A DNA stretch of 24,027 nucleotides from Lachnospiraceae bacterium UBA7225 (GTDB lineage: Bacteria > Bacillota > Clostridia > Lachnospirales > Lachnospiraceae). Below, one piece after another: positions 16,041 to 22,550 of this stretch. The stretch covers positions 1-24,027 of the forward strand of contig DKTR01000058.1 of NCBI GenBank assembly GCA_002473385.1. The letters run 5' to 3'. The translations under genes and the position numbers were made by a program. Within the stretch, counting starts at the first letter, position 1. Every line of letters begins with the position of its first letter. The notes below the pieces were generated by a model. The model worked only from the letters and a program-made list of their open reading frames with translations. It searched no databases and had not been told where the DNA came from.

Positions 16041-17039
16041 ATGTTCAAACGCAGTATGAAAAAGCTTCTCGGTGTAGCAGCCGCAGCAGCAATGACACTG
16101 GCAATGGCAGTAGTGGGAAATGCTGAGGAAACTGTTAAGCTGAATGTTGCTTACATGCCGAACTACGCATCCCTGTGGTCGGTACTTACCGGCATTGACC
16201 AGGGCTTCTTTGCAGAGGAAGGGCTGGAGATCAAGCTCTGGGAGTTCGCGGATGGTCCGTCTGAGATTGCAGCGATGGAAGGCGGCAGCATTGACCTCGC
16301 TTATATCGGACACGGCGCGCACAAACTCTGCATTAAGGGGCAGGCAACGATTTTCGCACCGAGTTCTGTTCACAGTACAGACCGGATCATCGTGCTTCCG
16401 TCCTCAGAGGTTACTTCTGTGGATGATATTGCGAATCTGAAGGGTAAAAAGGTTGCTTACAATGCAGGCTCGTCTTCTGAGACCGCTTTAAATGGTGCAC
16501 TGGCTGCAGCTGGCCTGACTATGGACGATATCGAGGCTTATGAAATGGATGCAACGAATATGGTAGCGGCAATGTCTTCCGGTTCCGTAGATGCCTGCAC
16601 GGCATGGAATCCGTACAGCAATCAGATCATGGACAACTGTGATGGTGCACTGGAACTGGAATTTTCCACAAATTCTGTAAACCTGTCAAGCTGGATCTGC
16701 CTGCCGGGTTATGCGGAAGAAAACAGAGACATCCTGCTCCGCTTCAGCCGTGCGCTGTATAAGGCAATGGCATATGCTTCACAGGAAGACAACTGGGATT
16801 ATGCGGTAGGTCTGTACGCGGCTCAGTGTGCGAAGGACAAGGAAGCCTGCATGGTTGAGACCGGCGACGCAACCTGGTTTGGCGCGGATGATATTAAGAA
16901 TGGCATTGCAGACGGAACAATGCAGGATTACTATCAGAGACAGCAGCAGATGTTCATCGACAGCGGTGATGTGGAAGCAGAGGTTCCGCTGGAGAACTAT
17001 GTAATGTTTGATCTGATGACGGAGGCACTGGACGAATAG
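16041..17039 (+). CDS. ABC transporter substrate-binding protein, SsuA/TauA/NMT1-like
   Basis: Extracellular solute receptor of the preceding importer (periplasmic-binding protein type 2 fold). Residues 1-28 form a Sec signal peptide: FKRSMKK, then an alanine-rich hydrophobic core, then GNA before E29. There is no cysteine in or near the signal, so no lipoprotein lipobox. This is unusual for a Gram-positive binding protein and is noted as a finding. The mature part shows family features: NVAYMPNYASLW, IDQGFFAEEGLEIKLWEF, GGSIDLAYIGHGAH, LKGKKVAYNAGSSSE and SGSVDACTAWNPY. The start is ATG 16041 with a strong AAGGAGG. A terminator follows directly. The ligand is unknown: an anion of the sulfonate/nitrate kind, or a thiamine-like precursor, is typical. 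Confidence 0.88.
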   Translation: MFKRSMKKLLGVAAAAAMTLAMAVVGNAEETVKLNVAYMPNYASLWSVLTGIDQGFFAEEGLEIKLWEFADGPSEIAAMEGGSIDLAYIGHGAHKLCIKGQATIFAPSSVHSTDRIIVLPSSEVTSVDDIANLKGKKVAYNAGSSSETALNGALAAAGLTMDDIEAYEMDATNMVAAMSSGSVDACTAWNPYSNQIMDNCDGALELEFSTNSVNLSSWICLPGYAEENRDILLRFSRALYKAMAYASQEDNWDYAVGLYAAQCAKDKEACMVETGDATWFGADDIKNGIADGTMQDYYQRQQQMFIDSGDVEAEVPLENYVMFDLMTEALDE

Positions 17040-17074
17040 TATCCCGCACCGCGGTTGTTCAGAAACAGGGGAAT

Positions 17075-17117
17075 AGACCCCGTGGAGCGGAAGAAAAGTC
17101 TGTTCCACGGGGTTTTC
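17075..17117 (+). terminator. strong intrinsic terminator after the binding-protein gene
   Basis: ACCCCGTGGA (17077-17086) and TCCACGGGGT (17104-17113) form a perfect 10-bp stem. It can extend inward with a few more pairs around an A-rich loop and is followed by TTTTC. It separates the transporter operon from the DUF4838 operon. Confidence 0.88.
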
Positions 17118-17119
17118 TG

Positions 17120-17192
17120 CATCCCGGGATTCCGGGATGTCCACAGGGTCAGATATCCCGTTGCTTGCAGCGGGGTCTTTGATTCCGGAATC
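17120..17192. promoter_or_regulatory. palindrome-rich leader of the DUF4838 operon
   Basis: Between the terminator and the DUF4838 start are CATCCCGG (17120-17127) with CCGGGATG (17132-17139), an imperfect CCGTTGC/GCAGCGG hairpin (about 17158-17173), and a perfect 12-bp palindrome GATTCCGGAATC (17181-17192) followed by TGTTTTTG. The octamer GATTCCGG occurs twice (17128-17135 and 17181-17188). This suggests operator or leader structure. I see no convincing -35/-10 pair. Confidence 0.45.
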
Positions 17193-17218
17193 TGTTTTTG
17201 CGGGGAGAGTGACAAAAT

Positions 17219-19096
17219 ATGAGAGTAATTTTTGAAGAGGGCAGTGCGCAGGCAGTTGTATATGCAGCCGGGGAACTGGAAGCGTATCTGAAAAGGATGC
17301 TTCCGGAGCTGGCAGGCTGCGAATGGACCATGCGGCTGCGGGTGGAAGCTGCCGAAGCGCAGGGTGCGGAGCCGCAAGGGGCAGGCAGAAAGAACGACAG
17401 CTTCCGTGTGGAAGTGACAGCAAAAGGCGGTTCCATTACCGGAAACTATCCGCGCAGCGTGCTGCTTGGCGTATACGATTATCTGCATTATCTGGGCTGC
17501 CGTTTTCTGATGCCGGGCGGGCAGGGAGAATATGTACCGCGGATCGGAAAAGAAAAGCTGCCGGCGCATTATGAAAAGACGGCTTCCTTTTATCACCGGG
17601 GTGTCTGCATTGAGGGTGCCGATTCCTTTGAAAACATCCGGGATTTTATTGCATGGCTGCCGAAGGTTGGCTACAACAGCTTCTTTCTGCAGTTTAAGGT
17701 GCCCTACGCCTTCCTTGCGAGATGGTATCATCATGAACAGAATCCCTACCGGGAAGCGGAAGCCTTTACCTATGAGGATGCCTGCCATTACATGCATCTG
17801 CTGGAGGCGGAACTGAAGAAAAGAGATCTGATGCTGCACAAGGCAGGACATGGATGGACAGGCGGGGTGCTTGGCTATGAGATGTCTTCATGGGAGACGA
17901 CGGCTAAGCCGCTGAAGGAGCCGGAAAAATCGTATGCGGCAATGGTGGATGGCGTGCGCGGGCTTTACGGAGGTGTGCCGACAAATACAAATCTCTGCTA
18001 TCATAACAGGGAGGCGGCGGACCGGTTTGCAGAGAGCGTGACTGCATATGCGAAAGCGAATCCGGAAATGGATTATCTGCATATCTGGCTGGCGGACGAA
18101 TACAATAATGTCTGCGAGTGCAGCGAATGCCGGCAGACGACGCTTTCTGACCAGTATGTTGCGCTGCTGAATGAAATTGACCGGCGCTTCTGCGAGGAAA
18201 AGCTGGATACACGGATTGTTTTTCTGTTGTATCAGGAGCTTTTGTGGCCCCCTGTGAGGGAGCGGCTGAAAAATCCGCAGCGGTTTGTGCTGATGTTTGC
18301 TCCGATCAGCCGGACGTTTGAGAGGTCGTATTCGCTGGAGCAGATTCCGGAGACTTTGCCGGAATATGTGCGCAACCGGATTACACTGCCGTCAAATCTG
18401 GGTGAAAATCTGGCGTTTCTGCGGGCGTGGCAGACGCAGTTTTCCGGAGACGGCTTTGTGTATGACTATCCGCTCGGGCGGGCGCATTATGGGGATTTTG
18501 GGTATGTTCATATCGCGCGGACGATTGCGGAGGATATTAAAAAGCTAAAAGAAATGAGACTGGACGGCTATATAAGCTGCCAGGAGCTGCGGGCAGCATT
18601 GCCGGATGCGCTGCCGGGCTATGTGATGGGCTATACGCTTTTTGAGGAGCAGACGGATACACAGGCATTGATAGAGGAATATTTCGCGGCGGCATATGGA
18701 GCGGGCGAAAAAGATGCCAGACAATATCTTGAGGCGCTTTCCCGGCTGCAATGCTGCGATTACTTAAACGGCAAGGGCGCGCGCACCGACGGACAGATGG
18801 CGGAGCGGATGCGGCAGATACAGGAAATTTGTGCCGGGTTCCACCCGGAAAAATATTTGTTACAGCAGGGAAAAATAGAACCGGCAGTTTTCTGGAAATT
18901 ATTGGTTTTTCACAAAGAATATGTGCAGAGGCTTGCGAAAGCTATGGAATTGCTGGCTCTGGGCAGGCAGCAGGAGGCAAAGAATTGCTGGCGGGCATTT
19001 CGCCGTTATCTGTGCGAAAAGGAAGAGGAGTTCCAGCCGTATCTGGACGTCTACCGCATTTTAGAGGTTACACAGAAATATACAGGATTTCAGTAA
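17219..19096 (+). CDS. DUF4838-type glycosidase-like protein, intracellular
   Basis: I recognise the DUF4838 family, which resembles glycoside hydrolases of the GH20/GH67 kind but has no firmly known reaction. Residues 1-115 look like the small N-terminal domain found before hexosaminidase or glucuronidase barrels, with NYPRSVLLGVYDYLHYLGCR and RFLMPG. The barrel follows, with HIWLADEYNNVCECSEC: an Asp-Glu pair (D293-E294) and three closely spaced cysteines (C299, C301, C304), then LSDQYVALLNEIDRR, a typical DUF4838 signature. No signal peptide or membrane segment is present, so it acts on imported substrates. It has 625 residues and starts at ATG 17219 with GGGGAGAG upstream. NagB-like and NagA genes follow after 24 and 15 bases, which points to N-acetyl-amino-sugar substrates (inference). 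Confidence 0.78.
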   Translation: MRVIFEEGSAQAVVYAAGELEAYLKRMLPELAGCEWTMRLRVEAAEAQGAEPQGAGRKNDSFRVEVTAKGGSITGNYPRSVLLGVYDYLHYLGCRFLMPGGQGEYVPRIGKEKLPAHYEKTASFYHRGVCIEGADSFENIRDFIAWLPKVGYNSFFLQFKVPYAFLARWYHHEQNPYREAEAFTYEDACHYMHLLEAELKKRDLMLHKAGHGWTGGVLGYEMSSWETTAKPLKEPEKSYAAMVDGVRGLYGGVPTNTNLCYHNREAADRFAESVTAYAKANPEMDYLHIWLADEYNNVCECSECRQTTLSDQYVALLNEIDRRFCEEKLDTRIVFLLYQELLWPPVRERLKNPQRFVLMFAPISRTFERSYSLEQIPETLPEYVRNRITLPSNLGENLAFLRAWQTQFSGDGFVYDYPLGRAHYGDFGYVHIARTIAEDIKKLKEMRLDGYISCQELRAALPDALPGYVMGYTLFEEQTDTQALIEEYFAAAYGAGEKDARQYLEALSRLQCCDYLNGKGARTDGQMAERMRQIQEICAGFHPEKYLLQQGKIEPAVFWKLLVFHKEYVQRLAKAMELLALGRQQEAKNCWRAFRRYLCEKEEEFQPYLDVYRILEVTQKYTGFQ

Positions 19097-19120
19097 AGCT
19101 GGATCAGAAGGAGGAACAGA

Positions 19121-19942
19121 ATGAAACATGCATATTACTATTATTCGAAGGACGAACTGCTTGCTTCGCCAAAGATACCGATTACTGTAATGGACGATAA
19201 TGAGGCTGTCTTCCGGGCGATGGCGCAGGAAATGGCAGAAGAGATAAAGAGGAAGAATGCACTTGGGGAGCGCACAGTGTTCATCTGCCCGGTGGGACCG
19301 GTCGGACAGTATCCGTTTTTTGTAGAGCTGGTTAACCGGGAGCGGATCAGTCTGAAAAATGTGTGGTTTTTGAATATGGATGAGTATCTGACGGATGACC
19401 AGCAGTGGATCGATGCCTCAGAGAAGCTGAGTTTCCGCGGTTTTATGAACCGCACAGTTTATTCGAAGATTGATCCGGAACTGGTGATGCCGGAAAACCA
19501 GCGGGTATTTCCGGATCCGCAGAACACAGAATATCTTCAGCAATTGATTGAGCAGCTTGGCGGCGTGGACATCTGCTTCGGCGGTATCGGCATCAACGGT
19601 CATGTGGCATTTAATGAGGCGCAGGATGAACTGACACCGGAAGAATTTCGCAATCTTCATACGCGTGTTCTGAAAATCAGCCGGGAAACACGGACGGCAA
19701 ATGCCATCGGTGATTTAAACGGTGCCATCGATGATATGCCGGTTTATTGTATCACGATTGGGATGAATGAGATTTACAATGCACGAAAAATCCGACTGGG
19801 GTGTTTCCGCGACTGGCACCGGAGTGTGGTACGCCATGCGGCTTACGGGGAGGTGTCTGCTCATTTTCCGGTGACGCTTCTGCAGGAGCATCCGGATGTA
19901 TTGCTGCGCATCACAGAGTTTGTAGCAAAGCTTCCGCAATAA
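19121..19942 (+). CDS. glucosamine-6-phosphate deaminase family protein, altered active site
   Basis: Member of the NagB/6-phosphogluconolactonase family. The classical enzyme turns glucosamine-6-phosphate into fructose-6-phosphate and ammonia. The fold motifs are clear: FLNMDEYL with D87 (general base in NagB), GGIGINGHVAFNE with H161 and E166, and QEHPDV near the end. The catalytic Asp that belongs in the GxDGH position is N159. The region holding the NagB active-site lysine reads CFRDWHRSVVR, without a lysine. Substrate or reaction may therefore differ from NagB. At 273 residues it is slightly longer than E. coli NagB. The start is ATG 19121 behind AAGGAGG. It sits between a DUF4838 protein and a canonical NagA, so amino-sugar phosphate metabolism is the likely setting. 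Confidence 0.82.
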   Translation: MKHAYYYYSKDELLASPKIPITVMDDNEAVFRAMAQEMAEEIKRKNALGERTVFICPVGPVGQYPFFVELVNRERISLKNVWFLNMDEYLTDDQQWIDASEKLSFRGFMNRTVYSKIDPELVMPENQRVFPDPQNTEYLQQLIEQLGGVDICFGGIGINGHVAFNEAQDELTPEEFRNLHTRVLKISRETRTANAIGDLNGAIDDMPVYCITIGMNEIYNARKIRLGCFRDWHRSVVRHAAYGEVSAHFPVTLLQEHPDVLLRITEFVAKLPQ

Positions 19943-19957
19943 ACAGGGAGAGGGCTC

Positions 19958-21103
19958 ATGAAAAAGTATTTCATTATTAATGGGGAAGTATATATTGATC
20001 ATCAGTTTGAAAAAGTGAATCTGCTGCTGGCAGATGGAAAGCTTCAGATCCTCGCGGATGATGTGCAGCCTGCGGACTGTGAGGTCATTGATGCGGCAGA
20101 CAGGAAGGTTGTGCCGGGCTTTCTGGATATTCATACCCATGGGGCTGTCGGGAGGGATGTCAATAGTGCGGCGGCTGAGGACTTACAGGAGATCGGCAGG
20201 TTTTTTGCCGGAAACGGGACGACCTCCTGGCTTGCCTCGGTGCTGACGGATACGAAGCAGCAGACAGAGTGGTGCATTGACCAGTATCTGCAGCTTGATC
20301 AGTCCGGCGGCGGTGCAGCGGAACTGCTTGGCATCCATCTGGAAGGACCGTTTCTCGCAGCAGAATACAAGGGCGCGATGCCGGAGCATCTGCTGCGGAG
20401 TGGGGACATTGCGCTTGCCAGGGAATATCAGGAGCGTGCAGAGGGAAATATCCGCTATATTACGGTTTCGCCGGAGGTTGAAGGAATCGTGGAAATGATT
20501 CCTGCGCTGCGCGAGCTTGGCATCACAGTGGCGATCGGGCATTCCGGCGCGGATTATCAGACTGCCATGGCAGCAATCAGAAAAGGAGCCGCCTGCTGTA
20601 CACACACCTTTAATGCTATGCGCCTTCTGCACCAGCATGAGCCGGCAATTCTTGGCGCTGCTCTGGAGACAGATATTTACTGTGAAATGATCTGCGACGG
20701 GCTGCACCTGCATCCTGGGATCGTGCGGCTTTTGCTGAAAGCGAAGGGATTAGACCATGTGGTCGCTATTACAGATTCTATCATGGCGGCAGGGCTGCCG
20801 GATGGGAACTATCATCTGGGAGTAAATGAAGTCGTCGTGAAAAACGGAGACGCGAAGCTGGCATCGGACGGCACACGGGCGGGAAGTACACTTACCCAGA
20901 TCCGTGCATTGCGTAATCTGACGGCGTTTACCGGGTATTCTCTGGAGGAACTGATTCCGCTCTTTACAGAAAATCCGGCAAGACTGATCGGTGTATTTGA
21001 CCGCAAAGGCTCCATTGCAAACGGAAAGGATGCGGATATCGTTCTGCTCACGGAAACACTGGACATCGACCGCGTTTTTGCGCGGGGAAACTGTATTGTG
21101 TAA
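19958..21103 (+). CDS. nagA: N-acetylglucosamine-6-phosphate deacetylase
   Basis: Amidohydrolase that removes acetate from N-acetylglucosamine-6-phosphate. Metal and catalytic residues are all in place: H59 and H61 (GFLDIHTHG), E129 (GIHLEGPF), H195 (IGHSGAD), H216 (CTHTFNAM) and D273 (ITDSIMAAG). At 381 residues the length is normal. The start is ATG 19958 with AGGGAGAGGG upstream. It lies 15 bases after the NagB-like gene, and with the DUF4838 gene it forms a three-gene operon. The product would feed the NagB-like enzyme and then the PPi-type PFK encoded 8 kb upstream. Some members deacetylate other N-acetylhexosamine phosphates, so the exact sugar is open. Confidence 0.94.
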   Translation: MKKYFIINGEVYIDHQFEKVNLLLADGKLQILADDVQPADCEVIDAADRKVVPGFLDIHTHGAVGRDVNSAAAEDLQEIGRFFAGNGTTSWLASVLTDTKQQTEWCIDQYLQLDQSGGGAAELLGIHLEGPFLAAEYKGAMPEHLLRSGDIALAREYQERAEGNIRYITVSPEVEGIVEMIPALRELGITVAIGHSGADYQTAMAAIRKGAACCTHTFNAMRLLHQHEPAILGAALETDIYCEMICDGLHLHPGIVRLLLKAKGLDHVVAITDSIMAAGLPDGNYHLGVNEVVVKNGDAKLASDGTRAGSTLTQIRALRNLTAFTGYSLEELIPLFTENPARLIGVFDRKGSIANGKDADIVLLTETLDIDRVFARGNCIV

Positions 21104-21140
21104 AATGGACTGCCCATTTGTCCCCTGGCTCATAAATATT

Positions 21141-21199
21141 ATCATGATACAACTTTGATACAATCATGATGAAATTAGGATACATCGTCTGTTTATACT
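21141..21199 (+). promoter_or_regulatory. activator-type promoter with phased direct repeats ahead of capA
   Basis: A 22-bp unit is repeated in tandem (21141-21162 and 21163-21184, 16 of 22 positions identical). Each copy begins ATCATGAT and ends GATACA. GATACA occurs at 21146, 21157 and 21179, so spaced 11 and 22 bases, on one face of the helix. A good -10, TATACT (21194-21199), lies just downstream, but no -35 is seen at the right distance. The layout fits a promoter turned on by a DNA-binding activator, such as an OmpR/PhoB-type response regulator. Confidence 0.55.
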
Positions 21200-21232
21200 G
21201 TCTGAAGAAGATGGGAAAAGGATTGTTAATGC

Positions 21233-22537
21233 ATGAAGAAAAAGAACGTTTTACAGGATTTTATAAACAGACTGACGGGTGGCCGGGAGCTTGACCGGGC
21301 AGAGCATATGCTCCGGGAACTAATTCTGGAAGCAGGAGATGATGAGCAGCGCCGGAAAATCAGCCATACAAGGAAGCTGATCCGGAAATACCAAAGAGAG
21401 CGGCAGGTCCGGATTTACATTGCAGGCGGAGCATTGTGCATCGTGCTTGCAGCGCTTATTCTGCGATTCGCTGCAGGAATGGGGAACAATCCGGCAAACA
21501 GGAGCAGCGTGCAGAAGTCGGTTTCTGCGTCAGGGGGCGATGGACAAAGCGCTCCGGATGAGGGGCAGACATCTGCCACGGAGGAAACACAGAAAGAAAC
21601 CGAAGAAGTTGTGAAGCTGGCACAGCCGGTGGAACTGCTGCTGAGCTTTACGGGGGACTGTATTCTGGGAACCGACGAGTATTTTGCCTGGGATACCGGA
21701 TTTAATGCGTATTATGATCTGTACGGGGCAGATTACTTTCTGGAAAATGTGCGGGATATCTTCCAGAGCGATGATCTGACGATTGTCAATATGGAGGGAA
21801 CGCTGACGGAGGAGACAACAAGAGAAGAAAAACAGTTTGCATTTAAGGGGAGACCGGAATTTGTTGATATTCTGGCATCATCGTCGGTAGAGGCGGCGAA
21901 TGTAGCAAATAACCATAGCCACGATTACGGAGAGCAGAGCTTTCTTGATACTGTAAATATCCTGCAGCAGAATAACATCCAGACCTTCGGTTACGATGAT
22001 ACGGTGATAATGGAAGTGAAGGGTGTGAAGGTCGGTCTGCTGGGAATATATGAGCTGGACGATCATCTTGAACGGGTCCCACAGGTAAAATCTAACATCG
22101 CTAAATTAAAGCAGGAGGGTGCGGATATTATCGTAGCAGTTTTTCACTGGAGCAATGAGCTGGTGAAGGTTCCCGATGAAAACCAGGTAACGCTGGCGCA
22201 TCTGGCGATCGACGAGGGCGCGGATGTGGTGGTTGGACACCATCCGCATATCCTGCAGGGAATCGAGACATATAAGGGAAAGACCATTGCCTATAGTCTG
22301 GGGAATTTCTGTTTCGGCGGGAACACGCATCCGACAGAGACCGATACAATGATTTTTCAGCAAAAATTTGTGATTAATACAGACAGGGAGATTGTGGGGA
22401 GTGAGACGAATATGATTCCCTGTTCGGTATCTTCCAATAGCACAATCAACAATTATCAGCCGATGCCGCTGACGGGGGTGGAGGCAGAGAGGGTACAAAA
22501 TCTTATTGAAGAAAGAAGTCAGGCACTGACGGGTTAA
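21233..22537 (+). CDS. CapA/PgsA-type metallophosphatase-fold protein, membrane-anchored
   Basis: CapA family protein of the kind linked to poly-gamma-glutamate or capsule synthesis, with a calcineurin-like metal-binding fold. Residues 1-62 are charged and probably cytoplasmic. About 63-82 form one membrane helix (IYIAGGALCIVLAALIL). About 85-135 is a Ser/Glu/Gln/Thr-rich linker, and the enzyme domain outside the membrane follows. Metal-site motifs: FTGD with D142, NMEG with N186 and E188, NNH with H228, and GHHPH with H336, H337 and H339. No capB/capC or pgs genes are nearby, so the substrate is unknown. It has 434 residues and starts at ATG 21233. Its stop overlaps the aroA stop on the other strand. 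Its own promoter region suggests regulated expression. Confidence 0.85.
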   Translation: MKKKNVLQDFINRLTGGRELDRAEHMLRELILEAGDDEQRRKISHTRKLIRKYQRERQVRIYIAGGALCIVLAALILRFAAGMGNNPANRSSVQKSVSASGGDGQSAPDEGQTSATEETQKETEEVVKLAQPVELLLSFTGDCILGTDEYFAWDTGFNAYYDLYGADYFLENVRDIFQSDDLTIVNMEGTLTEETTREEKQFAFKGRPEFVDILASSSVEAANVANNHSHDYGEQSFLDTVNILQQNNIQTFGYDDTVIMEVKGVKVGLLGIYELDDHLERVPQVKSNIAKLKQEGADIIVAVFHWSNELVKVPDENQVTLAHLAIDEGADVVVGHHPHILQGIETYKGKTIAYSLGNFCFGGNTHPTETDTMIFQQKFVINTDREIVGSETNMIPCSVSSNSTINNYQPMPLTGVEAERVQNLIEERSQALTG

Positions 22538-22550
22538 ACCATCAGTGCCT
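22521..22550. terminator. shared hairpin over the convergent capA/aroA stops
   Basis: AGGCACTGA (22521-22529) and TCAGTGCCT (22542-22550) form a perfect 9-bp stem. The TTAA at 22534-22537, which holds both stop codons, sits in the loop. A short U-rich stretch follows on the + strand (CCTTTAGTGTTTC). It probably acts as a bidirectional terminator; the U-tracts are weak. Confidence 0.6.

Noticed and set aside
16997..17851. Minus-strand open frames over the SBP terminator and DUF4838 start
   Set aside because: They cross a strong terminator and have no domain signature or ribosome site. They are shadow frames.
17219..19096. DUF4838 protein as an alpha-glucuronidase (GH67)
   Set aside because: The N-terminal domain is similar in style, but I see no GH67 catalytic motif, and the neighbours are amino-sugar genes, not uronate genes.
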